Source: Gordonia insulae
GTDB taxonomy: Bacteria; Actinomycetota; Actinomycetes; Mycobacteriales; Mycobacteriaceae
Length of the DNA: 64,000 bases
Reading direction: 5' to 3'
Assembly: GCF_003855095.1 (NCBI RefSeq)
Contig: NZ_CP033972.1
Span: 5,518,001 to 5,582,000 of the forward strand
Every line of letters begins with the position of its first letter. Position 1 is the first letter of the stretch. The translations under genes and the position numbers were made by a program. The notes under the pieces are model-generated. The model saw only the letters and a list, made by a program, of their open reading frames with translations. It was not told the DNA's origin and made no database searches. Shown here piece by piece: positions 16,687 through 27,367 of the stretch.

Positions 16687-16983
16687 ATGTCCGAACCCAT
16701 CAAGTACGACTTCGCCGGTCTCGACACCCTTTCCGGCGACCTGAACCGCCACTTCGGTGCACTGGGTGAACTGTCCGATCAGCTGAAGAGTGAGGTCACC
16801 AAGCTCAGCGGCAACTGGACGTCCCCGGAAGGCGCCGAAGGCTACCGCGTCGCGCAGGCGCACTGGGACAAGCTGTACGAGGAAGCCCGCATGCAGCTCG
16901 GCGGCCTGGGCCGGGGCGTCTCGAATGCCTCGGAGCGGATGGCGCACACCGACAAGTCGGTCGGGGCCACCTTCCACGCCTGA
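16687..16983 (+). CDS. WXG100 protein, EsxB-like
   Basis: The 98-residue WXG100 protein has its turn at LSGNWTSPEGAEGY; the residue after W-T is Ser rather than Gly, a tolerated variation. The two flanking helices are typical. No C-terminal YxxxD/E is visible, so in this pair the signal lies on the upstream partner. GAGGAG precedes the ATG. A strong hairpin follows the stop and probably ends the ESX operon. Confidence 0.82.
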   Translation: MSEPIKYDFAGLDTLSGDLNRHFGALGELSDQLKSEVTKLSGNWTSPEGAEGYRVAQAHWDKLYEEARMQLGGLGRGVSNASERMAHTDKSVGATFHA

Positions 16984-16991
16984 TCGCCATC

Positions 16992-17031
16992 ACGAGAGCC
17001 CACCCCGATCTTCCCCGCGGTGGGCTCTCGT
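16992..17031 (+). terminator. Hairpin terminator after the WXG100 genes
   Basis: ACGAGAGCCCACC (16992-17004) pairs perfectly with GGTGGGCTCTCGT (17019-17031) around a 14-nt loop. There is no U-tract, as is common in actinobacteria. It starts 9 bp after the stop codon. Confidence 0.7.
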
Positions 17032-17054
17032 CGTCTGTGCTGATCGCACTCGGC

Positions 17055-17129
17055 CCCAGTTGAGTCCCGCCCAGTGGAGTCCTGCCCAGTGGAGTCCCGC
17101 CCAGTGCAGTCCCACGCAGTGGAGTCCTG
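17055..17129. repeat. Five 15-bp tandem repeats in intergenic DNA
   Basis: The consensus CCCAGTGGAGTCCYG is repeated five times without spacers (17055, 17070, 17085, 17100, 17115), with divergence growing toward both ends. The 390-bp interval 16984-17373 holds this array, the upstream terminator and the permease promoter, and no gene. Confidence 0.8.
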
Positions 17130-17373
17130 CGCCGGGAGGCCGGGATGAATCGGTCGGGCGCGGGACGGGCCGGGTCGTCTTTCCGGGGCCCGACATCAAA
17201 CCGCGCGACCACGGACTGAGCCACCGCGTGCGCCGCGGCCGACACGCGAACGATCAATCGGCACGCGCGTCGGGTGACGGTCGGCTAGCGTTGGCAATCG
17301 CTTCACCAGACGTTCGCGACGATCGAGTCGGCCAGCGATCCTGACCCCGGCTCGGAAACCGGGAGGCCCACGG

Positions 17374-18885
17374 ATGTCCAATCCGCTCACCCGCATCAAA
17401 TCCATCGAGCAGTCGATGGCAGATACGGACGAACCCGAACACAGTCTCCGCAAGAACCTGTCCGCCTGGAACCTGATCGTCTTCGGTGTGTCGGTCGTGA
17501 TCGGCGCGGGCATCTTCACCATCACGGCGTCCACCGCGGGCAACAAGGCAGGCCCGGCCATCTCACTGTCGTTCGTGATGGCCGCGATCGCGTGCGCGCT
17601 CGCCGCCCTCTGCTACGCGGAGTTCGCCTCGACGGTCCCCGTCGCAGGATCGGCGTACACGTTCGGCTACGCGACCTTCGGCGAGTTCCTCGCCTGGATT
17701 CTCGGCTGGGATCTCATCCTCGAGTTCGCCGTCGGTGCGGCGGTCGTCGCCAAGGGGTGGTCGAGTTACCTCGGCAGTGTCTTCGGATTCGCCGGCGGCA
17801 CGGTCGACATCGGTGGCCTCGCGGTCGACTGGGGAGCGATGGCGATCATCGCCGTGGTCACCACCCTGCTGGTGCTGGGCACGCGACTCTCGTCGCAGGT
17901 GTCCGCGGTCATCACCGCGATCAAGGTCGCCGTGGTGCTGATGGTGATCATTGTCGGCTTCTTCTACGTCAAGAGCGAGAACTACGCGCCGTTCGTCCCG
18001 CCGGCCGAAACCGGTGCGGGGACGGAGAAGTCGGTCGATTCGACGCTCTTCTCCCTGATGACCGGCGGCGGCGACAGCGCCTACGGTTGGTACGGCGTCC
18101 TGGCGGCTGCGTCGATCGTGTTCTTCGCGTTCATCGGCTTCGACGTCGTCGCGACCACCGCCGAGGAGACCCGGAATCCGCGCAAGGACGTCCCGCGCGG
18201 CATCCTCGGCTCGCTGGCCATCGTGACCGTCCTCTACGTTCTCGTCACCATCGTCGTGACCGGCATGGTCAGCTACAAGCAGCTCGCGACGGGCCCCGAC
18301 GGCGACGCCAAGAACCTGGCGGACGCATTCGCGTTGAACGGCGTGACCTGGGCCGAGAAGATCATCGCGATCGGTGCTCTGGCCGGTCTGACGACAGTGG
18401 TGATGGTGCTGATGCTCGGGCAGTCGCGGGTGCTGTTCGCGATGTGCCGCGACGGCCTGCTGCCGCGGTCGTTGTCCAAGACGAGCACGCGGTTCGGCAC
18501 GCCCGCCCGACTGACGATCCTGATCGGCGTGGTCGTCGCGATCGTCGCCGGCTTCTTCCCGATCGACAAACTCGAAGAGATGGTGAACGTCGGCACGCTG
18601 TTCGCGTTCATCGTCGTGGCCGCCGGTGTCGTCGTGTTGCGGCGCACCCGACCCGATCTCGAGCGCGGCTTCACCGTGCCGGGTGGACCCGTGATCCCGG
18701 TTCTCGCCATCCTCGCCTGCCTCTGGCTGATGCTGAATCTGTCGGCGCTCACCTGGATTCGGTTCATCGTCTGGATGGTGATCGGTGTGGCGATCTACTT
18801 CCTCTACAGCCAGCGCCACTCGATGGTCGGCAAACGTGAGCGTGGCGAGGTCGCCGACCCGGTCGGATCACCAGAGCGTCAGTAG
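17374..18885 (+). CDS. APC-superfamily amino acid permease
   Basis: The 503-residue protein has about 12 hydrophobic helices. LIVFGVSVVIGAGIFTITAS near residues 37-55 is the APC helix-1 signature with the unwound GAGIF segment, followed by LCYAEFASTVPVAGSAYTF in helix 3 and FFAFIGFDVVATTAEETRNP in helix 6. These place it with YfnA/CAT-type amino acid transporters. The transported residue cannot be fixed; the CAT group usually takes cationic or broad amino acids. GGGAGG precedes the ATG. It is monocistronic, ending at a 16-bp palindrome before ahcY. Confidence 0.85.
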   Translation: MSNPLTRIKSIEQSMADTDEPEHSLRKNLSAWNLIVFGVSVVIGAGIFTITASTAGNKAGPAISLSFVMAAIACALAALCYAEFASTVPVAGSAYTFGYATFGEFLAWILGWDLILEFAVGAAVVAKGWSSYLGSVFGFAGGTVDIGGLAVDWGAMAIIAVVTTLLVLGTRLSSQVSAVITAIKVAVVLMVIIVGFFYVKSENYAPFVPPAETGAGTEKSVDSTLFSLMTGGGDSAYGWYGVLAAASIVFFAFIGFDVVATTAEETRNPRKDVPRGILGSLAIVTVLYVLVTIVVTGMVSYKQLATGPDGDAKNLADAFALNGVTWAEKIIAIGALAGLTTVVMVLMLGQSRVLFAMCRDGLLPRSLSKTSTRFGTPARLTILIGVVVAIVAGFFPIDKLEEMVNVGTLFAFIVVAAGVVVLRRTRPDLERGFTVPGGPVIPVLAILACLWLMLNLSALTWIRFIVWMVIGVAIYFLYSQRHSMVGKRERGEVADPVGSPERQ

Positions 18886-18896
18886 CCCGGATCCCG

Positions 18897-18912
18897 GCCG
18901 GCCCGGGCCGGC
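18897..18912. terminator. GC-rich palindrome between permease and ahcY, possible terminator
   Basis: GCCGGCCCGGGCCGGC is a perfect 16-bp palindrome 12 bp after the permease stop. It lacks a loop and U-tract, so termination is uncertain. Confidence 0.35.
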
Positions 18913-18962
18913 GCTCCAGTGGTCGGCCCCCGACGGGTTCCAGCCCGGTCGACGGGGTCCGA

Positions 18963-18968
18963 TAGCCT
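18963..18968 (+). promoter_or_regulatory. -10 element TAGCCT of ahcY
   Basis: TAGCCT (TANNNT type) lies 60 bp before the ahcY start and would give a leader of about 53 nt containing a 7-bp hairpin. Confidence 0.45.
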
Positions 18969-18984
18969 GAGTCGAACGCCTTCC

Positions 18985-19002
18985 GCACTGCACGAGCAGT
19001 GC
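18985..19002 (+). other. 5' leader hairpin of ahcY
   Basis: GCACTGC-ACGA-GCAGTGC forms a perfect 7-bp stem with a tetraloop between the -10 box and the AAGGGGA ribosome binding site. It may stabilise the mRNA. The leader is too short, and lacks the conserved core, to be called an S-adenosylhomocysteine riboswitch. Confidence 0.5.
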
Positions 19003-19028
19003 CCGACAGCGAACGACAAGGGGAACAG

Positions 19029-20495
<1,467 letters not shown>

Positions 20496-20507
20496 CCCAC
20501 CCACATC

Positions 20508-20549
20508 CCGGCAGCACCCGACTTCCTCACGGAAGGCGGGTGCTGCCGG
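20508..20549. terminator. Strong hairpin terminator after ahcY, probably bidirectional
   Basis: CCGGCAGCACCCG (20508-20520) pairs with CGGGTGCTGCCGG (20537-20549), with an inner CTTCC/GGAAG stem. It separates ahcY from a convergent gene and can serve both. Confidence 0.8.
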
Positions 20550-20600
20550 CGTATCGGGCTTTTCCCGGCGCGAGAACGGGTGGCCGGGCGGGGGGAGTCG

Positions 20601-21461
20601 CTATGTCCCGATGTCGGGTTCGGCGCCTGGGCAGACGAACCAGGTGCCGTTCTCGCGGGCGAAGCTCTCGGGGTTCTGCTTGGTCGTCGACCGCTGATTG
20701 CCTACCTCGAGGTGCGTGCTGACCGTCGACTCGGCCGAATCGCCGGTCACCGTGACCTCGGACAGTTCCTCGAGGACGACATTGCCGGTGATGTCGAGGG
20801 GTTTGGTCACCTGCGAGCGCACCGGCGTGCACACCGATGCCTGGATGCGCGCGACGCTGCGCGAGTTCACCGCGTCGACGAAGTTCTGCATCGCCGACCG
20901 GATGGCACTGACCTCGGCCTGACTCGCGGCCGACTCTCCGTCGGGCGACGACGTCGTGGACGATGCGGTGCTCGACGTCGTGACCGCGACGTCACCGTCG
21001 TCGGACCCGGAGCTGCGTACGGCGACTGTGACGACCAACGCGGAGACCGCGACCACGGCGAGCACCCCGGCGACGATCGCCGCGATCACGCCGCCGTTGC
21101 GGCGCGGTGGCGGCGGCGGTGGGAACGGCGGGGGATAACCGCCGGGCATCGGTCCGAACGGTTGATACGGCGGCGGGGCCATCGGACCCGCCGTGTACCC
21201 GGGACGGCCCGGAGGGGGCATGGGTGGCGGCGTCGACGGTTGCCGAGGTGACTGCTGCTGAGGTGACTGCTGGGGTGCTGGCTGCTGGGGCGGCGGATAC
21301 CCGCCCGACCCGCCCGGCCCCTGCCGCCGGGGATCGGGCTGCCCATGACGTGGTGCGTGCGGACCGGCCGGGAACGGCCCACCAGGACCTCCGGGACGTC
21401 CGCCCGGCGGACCCGGCGGAAACGACGATGCGCCGCCGCCCGGCGGTGGCTGGTAGGTCAT
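20601..21461 (-). CDS. Membrane-anchored protein with Pro-rich N terminus and extracytoplasmic NTF2-like domain
   Basis: The 286-residue protein has a cytoplasmic Pro/Gly/Gln-rich region (1-118), one transmembrane helix (GVIAAIVAGVLAVVAVSALV, about 124-145), a Ser/Thr-rich spacer and a folded C-terminal domain. That domain (about 180-286) reads like a small NTF2/lumazine-binding-like fold: helix SAIRSAMQNFVDAVNSRS, strands around TVTGDSAESTV and a final ENGTWFVC. Such proteins are common in Mycobacteriales envelopes, but function is unknown. It faces ahcY convergently and lies just downstream of tmk on the same strand. Confidence 0.6.
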   Translation of the reverse strand: MTYQPPPGGGASSFPPGPPGGRPGGPGGPFPAGPHAPRHGQPDPRRQGPGGSGGYPPPQQPAPQQSPQQQSPRQPSTPPPMPPPGRPGYTAGPMAPPPYQPFGPMPGGYPPPFPPPPPPRRNGGVIAAIVAGVLAVVAVSALVVTVAVRSSGSDDGDVAVTTSSTASSTTSSPDGESAASQAEVSAIRSAMQNFVDAVNSRSVARIQASVCTPVRSQVTKPLDITGNVVLEELSEVTVTGDSAESTVSTHLEVGNQRSTTKQNPESFARENGTWFVCPGAEPDIGT

Positions 21462-21526
21462 GCGGCGTCCTTCCCGCGGTGGGTGAATTTCAGGCTATCG
21501 AACTCGCCGGTGTTCGGCACGGATCG

Positions 21527-22162
21527 TCATTCGCGCGACAGACGAGCCGCCAGGTCGGCGACGTCACCGTCTGCGGTGGAGAGCCAGGGCGACATCCAAT
21601 TCGACTGGGCCAGTTGGCGATACACGCCATCAACGCGGAGCTGGAGGTCACTGTCGCGCTCGTAGAGATCCTGCGGCCGCGACGCGTCGGTGGCCGCGCG
21701 ATGTGCCGCTCGGTCCATCGCGACCCGCGGCGGTACCCCCAGGAGTACATGGTGGTCGGGTGCGGGGAGGCCGAAGCGGTCGAACTCGAGGTGCCGAACC
21801 CACTCGACGACCTCTCCGTCGCTGTCCTGGCCGAGCCTCGCCGCGTTGTAGGCGGCGTTCGACGCGACATAGCGGTCGAGCAGCACGATGTCGTGATCGG
21901 CGACGGCGGCGCGGATCTCGGCAGCGGCATCGGCCCGGTCGAGTGCGAACATCAACGCCATCGCGTACACGCTGTCACGCAGATCCCCGTGCCGGCCGTG
22001 CAGGGCCTCCGCGGCCAGGTCCGCGGTGACGGATGCGCCGTAGCGGGGGAAGGTGAGTGTCCACACGCGCAGACCGTCGCTGCGCCAGCGGTCCACGAGA
22101 GCGGTCACCAAGGTGTTCTTGCCGGCGCCGTCGAGTCCTTCGACCGCTATGAGTTGGCCCAC
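21527..22162 (-). CDS. tmk: Thymidylate kinase
   Basis: The 211-residue enzyme phosphorylates dTMP to dTDP with ATP in the cytoplasm. The P-loop GLDGAGKNT is at residues 9-17, FPRYG (the DR-type substrate region) near 39-43, and LLDRYVASNAAYNAARL, the DRY motif with the nucleotide-binding segment, near 94-110. Asn16 after the P-loop lysine is a mycobacterial-type feature. It is divergent from mtrA with 117 bp between. The start is GTG at 22162. Synteny (ahcY-tmk-mtrA) supports the call. Confidence 0.92.
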   Translation of the reverse strand: MGQLIAVEGLDGAGKNTLVTALVDRWRSDGLRVWTLTFPRYGASVTADLAAEALHGRHGDLRDSVYAMALMFALDRADAAAEIRAAVADHDIVLLDRYVASNAAYNAARLGQDSDGEVVEWVRHLEFDRFGLPAPDHHVLLGVPPRVAMDRAAHRAATDASRPQDLYERDSDLQLRVDGVYRQLAQSNWMSPWLSTADGDVADLAARLSRE

Positions 22163-22279
22163 GGGGGCGATGGTAACGGCCGCCGCGGAACTGTTCCGGC
22201 CACCCCATCGAGGTGCGTCGCGACGGAACTCGGCGCGTCATGGCCGCGGTTGGGTCACGATGGTGTCACCATTGAACGC

Positions 22280-22957
22280 ATGAAGCCTCGCATCCTTGTC
22301 GTCGATGACGACGCCGCGCTCGCCGAGATGCTGACGATCGTGCTGCGGGGTGAAGGTTTCGAACCTTTCGTGGTGGGTGACGGGACCCAGGCGCTGACCG
22401 CCGTCCGCGAGGTCCGTCCGGACCTCGTCCTCCTCGACCTCATGCTTCCCGGGATGAACGGCATCGATGTGTGTCGGGTGCTGCGGGCCGATTCGGGTGT
22501 CCCGATCGTGATGCTCACCGCCAAGTCCGACACCGTCGACGTGGTCCTCGGTCTGGAATCCGGTGCCGACGACTACATGGTGAAGCCGTTCAAGCCGAAG
22601 GAACTCGTCGCGCGTGTGCGTGCGCGTCTGCGGCGCACCGACGAGGAGCCGGCCGAGCTGCTGTCCATCGGGCCGGTGGAGATCGACGTCCCCGCGCACA
22701 AGGTGACCCGCGACGGTGTGCCCATCTCGCTGACCCCGCTCGAGTTCGACCTCCTGGTCGCCCTGGCGCGCAAACCGCGACAGGTCTTCACCCGCGACGT
22801 CCTGCTCGAACAGGTGTGGGGATACCGCCATCCGGCGGACACTAGACTCGTCAATGTGCATGTCCAGCGTCTACGAGCGAAGGTCGAGACCGACCCGGAG
22901 AATCCCGAGGTCGTGCTGACGGTGAGGGGGGTCGGCTACAAGGCCGGCCCGCCGTGA
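22280..22957 (+). CDS. mtrA: MtrA, OmpR-type response regulator
   Basis: The 225-residue protein has a receiver domain (1-120) with acidic pocket DDD at 9-11, phospho-acceptor Asp53 in [10 protein letters not shown] and conserved Lys102 in MVKPF. A winged-helix DNA-binding domain (about 130-225) follows with [23 protein letters not shown] and the recognition helix [15 protein letters not shown]. MtrA controls cell-wall, division and replication-linked genes in actinobacteria. The ATG at 22280 fits the family start. It overlaps mtrB by 4 bp (GTGA), so both are translated together. Confidence 0.95.
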   Translation: MKPRILVVDDDAALAEMLTIVLRGEGFEPFVVGDGTQALTAVREVRPDLVLLDLMLPGMNGIDVCRVLRADSGVPIVMLTAKSDTVDVVLGLESGADDYMVKPFKPKELVARVRARLRRTDEEPAELLSIGPVEIDVPAHKVTRDGVPISLTPLEFDLLVALARKPRQVFTRDVLLEQVWGYRHPADTRLVNVHVQRLRAKVETDPENPEVVLTVRGVGYKAGPP

Positions 22958-24702
22958 TCGGTCGACCCCGCCGCCGCGTCAACAGCACCTTCGGGCGCAT
23001 CACCCGCGCCGTGAGCAGTATCGGTCGAGCCTTCGGGAAGATCTGGCGTCGATCGCTGCAGCTTCGCGTGGTGGTGTCGACGTTGGTGCTGTCTTTTGTC
23101 GTGATCCTGATCCTGGTGTTCGTTCTGATCAGCCAGATCACCGACCGTCTGCTCGACGTCAAGCTGGCGGCCGCCACCGAGGAGGTGGAACGCGCCCGCG
23201 TCGCGGTCGAGCGCGACCTGACCAGCAGTGACGGCAACATGTCCGTGCAGAACCGGCTGCGCCAGACCCGGTCGCTGCTGACCGATCGGGACGTCGACAC
23301 CAGCGAGAACTCGGGGACCGTCGGCACCTTCGACACCGTCCTGCTGGTACCCGGCACCGAGGAGAACGGCAGCGACAGCGGGGTCGGTCCGTCCACGGAG
23401 ATCCCGGACAATCTGCGCGACATGGTGCAGGGCGGCCAGGTCGCGTACCAGTATTCGTCGATCCCCAACGCGTCCGGCGGCAGCGAGCCCGCCCTCATCG
23501 TCGGGACCCCGACGAACTCGGCGGTGCCCGGTCTCGAGTTGTATCTCGTGTTCCCGTTGACGAGCGAACAGAACACGGTCGATCTCGTCCGGGGCACGTT
23601 GCTGACCGGCGGTGTGGTCCTGCTCGGCCTGCTGGCCGCCATCGCCTGGCTGGTGTCGAGGCAGGTGGTGTTGCCGGTGCGATCCGCGTCGCGCATCGCG
23701 GTGCGGTTCGCCGACGGCAGGCTCAAGGAGCGGATGCCGGTGCGCGGCGAGGACGACATGGCGCGGCTGGCCATGTCGTTCAACGACATGGCCGAGAGCC
23801 TGTCCAAACAGATCACCCATCTCGAGGAGTTCGGCGGACTGCAACGGCAGTTCACCTCGGATGTCAGTCACGAACTCCGGACGCCGCTGACCACCGTCCG
23901 GATGGCCAGCGACGTGCTCTACGAGGGTCGCGACGACCTCGACCCGGTGCGCAAACGGTCCGTCGAGCTCCTGGACAAGGAACTCGACCGGTTCGAGACG
24001 CTGCTCAACGAACTGCTCGAGATCTCCCGTCACGACGCCGGCATGGCCGAACTGGCCGCCGAACGGATGGACATGGCGATCCCGATCGACGGTGCCCTCG
24101 CCACCGTCGGTCATCTCGCCGAGGAGACCGGCACCGAACTGGTCCTCGACCTGCCGACCGAACCGGTGATCGCCGAGATCGATCCGCGTCGCGTGGAGCG
24201 GATCCTGCGCAATCTGCTGGCCAACGCGATCGACCACGGCGAGCGCAACCCGGTCGTCCTGACCATGCGGTCGGACGGCGATGCGGTCGCGATCACCGTG
24301 CGGGACAACGGTATCGGTCTGCGGCCCGGTGAAGAGAAACTCGTGTTCAACCGGTTCTGGCGGTCGGATCCGTCCCGGTTCCGGCGCTCGGGCGGCACCG
24401 GGCTGGGGCTCGCGATCAGCATCGAGGACGCCCGGTTGCACCAGGGGCGTCTCGAGGCGTGGGGTGAGCCGGGCAAGGGTGCGTGCTTCCGGCTGACGCT
24501 CCCACTGGTGCGGGGTCACAAGGTGCTCGGCTCGCCGCTTCCGCTCAAGCCGGTCGGTGGCATCGCGCGCACGTCATCCGGCGCTCGGACCAGCACTCAG
24601 AAGAGCCCCGCGCTGAAGTCCGAACCCGACGCGGGTCAGGGCGATCCCACGGCGCGGACGGCGGAGAGCAATCCCGGGGGAGGTGGCGGTGTCACCGCCT
24701 GA
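22954..24702 (+). CDS. mtrB: MtrB, sensor histidine kinase
   Basis: The 582-residue membrane kinase partners MtrA. Two transmembrane helices (about 37-60 and 214-236) flank an extracytoplasmic sensor region, followed by a HAMP domain, the dimerisation H-box [10 protein letters not shown] with phospho-acceptor His306, and a HATPase domain with an N-box near [18 protein letters not shown] and [10 protein letters not shown]. The C-terminal tail after about 530 is low-complexity and Ser/Thr/Pro-rich. The start codon is the GTG overlapping the mtrA stop. The end overlaps lpqB by 20 bp. Confidence 0.95.
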   Translation: MIGRPRRRVNSTFGRITRAVSSIGRAFGKIWRRSLQLRVVVSTLVLSFVVILILVFVLISQITDRLLDVKLAAATEEVERARVAVERDLTSSDGNMSVQNRLRQTRSLLTDRDVDTSENSGTVGTFDTVLLVPGTEENGSDSGVGPSTEIPDNLRDMVQGGQVAYQYSSIPNASGGSEPALIVGTPTNSAVPGLELYLVFPLTSEQNTVDLVRGTLLTGGVVLLGLLAAIAWLVSRQVVLPVRSASRIAVRFADGRLKERMPVRGEDDMARLAMSFNDMAESLSKQITHLEEFGGLQRQFTSDVSHELRTPLTTVRMASDVLYEGRDDLDPVRKRSVELLDKELDRFETLLNELLEISRHDAGMAELAAERMDMAIPIDGALATVGHLAEETGTELVLDLPTEPVIAEIDPRRVERILRNLLANAIDHGERNPVVLTMRSDGDAVAITVRDNGIGLRPGEEKLVFNRFWRSDPSRFRRSGGTGLGLAISIEDARLHQGRLEAWGEPGKGACFRLTLPLVRGHKVLGSPLPLKPVGGIARTSSGARTSTQKSPALKSEPDAGQGDPTARTAESNPGGGGGVTA

Positions 24703-26464
24703 CAGGACCATCGGCCGTCGACGACCGTGGCACCGCTCCCGGTGGGCGGTGCCGATCGCGCTGGTGCTGGCCTGCCTGCTGGCTGCATGCGGCTCGATCC
24801 CGAACAACTCGTCGCCGCAGCCCATCACGGCGTTCGCGCGCCAGGGTCCCACGAACGCCGTGCCGGTCCCGCAACGTGACATGGACCCCGAGGCGCTCGT
24901 CCGTGCGTTCCTCAAGGCGACGGCGGACCCCGACGCCGGTCACGGCGCGGCGCGCAACTTCCTGACGACTGCCTCCTCGGAGCAGTGGGACGATCGTGGC
25001 GACATGCTCGTCGTCGACGAGATCAACGTCTTCGTCGACCAGCGCAGCGAGGACGCGGTTCGGCTGCGGCTGATCGGGGACAACGTCGGGACGCTGAAAT
25101 CGGACGGTCAGTTGCTGCCGGCGACCGGGCGGGTGGAGACGACCCTGGCGCTCACCCGGGTGGGTGACCAGTGGCGCATCGACGGCCCGCTGCCCAACGG
25201 GACCATGATCGACCGCAACCAGTTCGACGCGGCGTATCGGGCGGTCACCCTCTACTTCACCGACCGCAACCTGCAGCGCCTGGTGGCCGACCCGCGCTGG
25301 CTCTACGCCGGCAAGGACACCGAGCCGACGGTGCTGATCAACCATCTGATCGCCGGGCAGGCCGCCGATCTCGACGGATCGGTGGACAGCGGTTTCCCCA
25401 ACGGCGCGGCGCTGCGCGGCCCGGTGTCGTCGCTGTCCGGCGGTGGCGTGCGGATCGAGCTCACCGGCATCGGATCGAGTTCGGTGCGTGACCGCACGGC
25501 GCTCGCGGCGCAGATCATCTGGACCCTCGACGGCGCCGACATCGGTGGTCCGTACATCATCAACGCCGACGGTGGGCCGTTGATCCCGGAGCGTGCGTCC
25601 GGATGGCAGACCGCGGATGTCCGCTCGTTCGACCCGACCGCCGTACCGGCGACCGACGTCGGGCTCAACATCATCCGGTCCGGGGCGCTCCTCAAGGTCA
25701 CCGACTCGGGCACCGTCCCGGTCGGCGGCCCCCTGGGCACGAGCACTGCGGTGCGTTCGGCGACGATCTCGTCGGACGGCCAACGGACCGCTGCGGTACT
25801 CGCACGATCGAATCCGACTCCGAGACTCGACCTCGCGATCGGGCCCTACGGCGCCGAGCCGGGGGTGGCGGTGTCCGGGAACTCGATCACCAGGCCGTCG
25901 TTCGGGCAGGACGCGAACACGGTGTGGGCGGTTCTCGACGGCCGACCCGTTCAGTGGGTGCGCCACGAGAGTGGTGCCAGTGATCGGCTGACCAGCGTCG
26001 ACGCCTCCTCGATCGCGACCGTCGCACGTGGCGCGATCACCGAACTCCAGGTCTGTCCCGACGGGGTGCGGGCGGCTCTGATCGTCGGTGGGCAGGTCGT
26101 GTTCGCGGTGATCTCGACCAATGCCGAGGGTGCGGTGTCGCTGACCAGCCCGCGGATCGCGGCATACAACATCGGCAACCGCGCGGTGTCGCTGGACTGG
26201 GCGTCACCGACGACATTGATGATCGCCCGCGATGCGGTCGAATCGCCGGTCGTGCAGTTGGCCATCAACGGCACCCCGGCGGTGGGTCTGCTGAGCGGGA
26301 ACCTGTCGCCGCCGGTGCGGGCCGTGGTGGCCGACCAGTCTACCGTCTACGTCGGCGACACCCGCGGCGTCCTGCGGCTGGGCAGTGCCAACGGCCAGCC
26401 CGACCAGTACTGGACCGAGGTCGAACCGGCGATGTCCCCGAACGCGGTCCCCGTCCTGCCCTGA
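24683..26464 (+). CDS. lpqB: LpqB lipoprotein, MtrAB accessory
   Basis: The 593-residue lipoprotein has a lipobox LLAAC with Cys36 after a basic N terminus and hydrophobic stretch. Residues about 60-230 form the GerMN-like region ([36 protein letters not shown]), and the C-terminal half is a beta-propeller-like domain. LpqB is anchored in the outer leaflet and is known to modulate MtrB signalling. The GTG start at 24683, with GGGGGAGG upstream, lies inside the mtrB end, so mtrA-mtrB-lpqB is one operon; a second GTG six bases on is an equal candidate. Confidence 0.93.
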   Translation: MAVSPPDRTIGRRRPWHRSRWAVPIALVLACLLAACGSIPNNSSPQPITAFARQGPTNAVPVPQRDMDPEALVRAFLKATADPDAGHGAARNFLTTASSEQWDDRGDMLVVDEINVFVDQRSEDAVRLRLIGDNVGTLKSDGQLLPATGRVETTLALTRVGDQWRIDGPLPNGTMIDRNQFDAAYRAVTLYFTDRNLQRLVADPRWLYAGKDTEPTVLINHLIAGQAADLDGSVDSGFPNGAALRGPVSSLSGGGVRIELTGIGSSSVRDRTALAAQIIWTLDGADIGGPYIINADGGPLIPERASGWQTADVRSFDPTAVPATDVGLNIIRSGALLKVTDSGTVPVGGPLGTSTAVRSATISSDGQRTAAVLARSNPTPRLDLAIGPYGAEPGVAVSGNSITRPSFGQDANTVWAVLDGRPVQWVRHESGASDRLTSVDASSIATVARGAITELQVCPDGVRAALIVGGQVVFAVISTNAEGAVSLTSPRIAAYNIGNRAVSLDWASPTTLMIARDAVESPVVQLAINGTPAVGLLSGNLSPPVRAVVADQSTVYVGDTRGVLRLGSANGQPDQYWTEVEPAMSPNAVPVLP

Positions 26465-26484
26465 CGTCGGCGATCCGGGTGCGC

Positions 26485-27186
26485 TCAGGCGCCCGCGACC
26501 ACCACCACGGCGTGCACGGTGATGCCCACGGACGCGAGCACCCGGGCCGACTCGGCCGCGGTGGCCCCGGTGGTCAGGACATCATCGATCAGCACCACGG
26601 CACCGGGGTCGTGGCGCAGCGAACGCGTGCGACGGACGCGGATGGCGCCGGCGAGGTTGCGTACCCGGTGTCGGGCGTCGAGGCCGGCGGAGTCCCGCGC
26701 CCAGGTCGAGGTCACCAGCAGGTCGGGGACCCGCACGCGCGGACCGAGATCCGCCGCGGCCACCCGGGCGATCGCGGCGACCGGATCGCCGCCACGACGT
26801 CGGGCCGACGCTCGGCGGGTGGGGGCAGGGACGAGGGTCAGGAGGTCGCGGTCGGGGAGTTCACCCCACCCTGCCAGCGTGCACAGCGCACCGGCCAGTG
26901 CGCGCCCCAGCGGCGCGCGGAGATCTCGCCGACCGTGCTCCTTGAGCGCGATCAGCGAGTCGCGGTAGGCGCCCCGGTAGCGGCCGAGCGCCCACGCGTC
27001 GACGCCGATCTCCACCCGGGGGTCCAGCCGTATCGGGACGTCGGCGAGGGTGGTGGCGCAGTCGGGACACCACGGCACCCCGACGGCCCCGCAACCGCCG
27101 CACACCGTGGGCAGGACGAGGTCCGACCCGGATCGCAGGATCTCGGACACGTGGGCGGCCACGCCGATTCGTCGGCGCGCGGCCAT
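26485..27186 (-). CDS. comF: ComF-family phosphoribosyltransferase-like protein
   Basis: The 233-residue protein has an N-terminal zinc-ribbon (CGGCGAVGVPWCPDC) and a C-terminal phosphoribosyltransferase fold with the PRPP loop VVLIDDVLTTGATAAE and LKEHGRRDL. These are the marks of ComF/GntX proteins, linked to DNA uptake in competent bacteria but of unknown role here. The frame is open to 27366, but homology starts near ATG 27186, which I use; the upstream part is Arg-rich and carries two DnaA-box-like sites. It converges with lpqB, 20 bp apart, in the same position as in mycobacteria. Confidence 0.82.
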   Translation of the reverse strand: MAARRRIGVAAHVSEILRSGSDLVLPTVCGGCGAVGVPWCPDCATTLADVPIRLDPRVEIGVDAWALGRYRGAYRDSLIALKEHGRRDLRAPLGRALAGALCTLAGWGELPDRDLLTLVPAPTRRASARRRGGDPVAAIARVAAADLGPRVRVPDLLVTSTWARDSAGLDARHRVRNLAGAIRVRRTRSLRHDPGAVVLIDDVLTTGATAAESARVLASVGITVHAVVVVAGA

Positions 27187-27247
27187 CTGCCGAGCGTGCC
27201 ACGCCGCCGGGTCGCCGCGTCGTCCCACCACGGCGATCGGGCCGCTC

Positions 27248-27274
27248 TGTGGAGAACGGGCCACCTGTGGACAA
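27248..27274 (-). promoter_or_regulatory. Two DnaA-box-like sites upstream of comF
   Basis: Read on the minus strand, TTGTCCACA (27266-27274) equals the mycobacterial DnaA box consensus and TTCTCCACA (27248-27256) differs at one base. They lie 18 bp apart in the same orientation. Two boxes suggest regulation or DnaA titration rather than an origin. Confidence 0.4.
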
Positions 27275-27367
27275 CCGACCCGGCGACACGCCCGCGCGCC
27301 GGACGAGAACGCGGGCCCGATGACCCGGCCCCACCGGGACCTGAGTCCCGACCTGTGCCGGGACACG

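Noticed and set aside
17055..17129. Five 15-bp repeats considered as CRISPR or iteron-type origin
   Set aside because: There are no spacers, no replication gene nearby and no AT-rich region; it is a simple tandem repeat.
18963..19028. ahcY leader considered as an S-adenosylhomocysteine riboswitch
   Set aside because: The leader is about 53 nt with one plain 7-bp hairpin and lacks the conserved riboswitch core.
22842..22862. ACACTAGACT followed by ATG resembling a leaderless promoter
   Set aside because: It lies inside the mtrA winged-helix coding region and the downstream frame has no coding support.
27248..27274. DnaA boxes considered as a replication origin
   Set aside because: There are only two boxes, no AT-rich unwinding region and no dnaA/dnaN neighbourhood.
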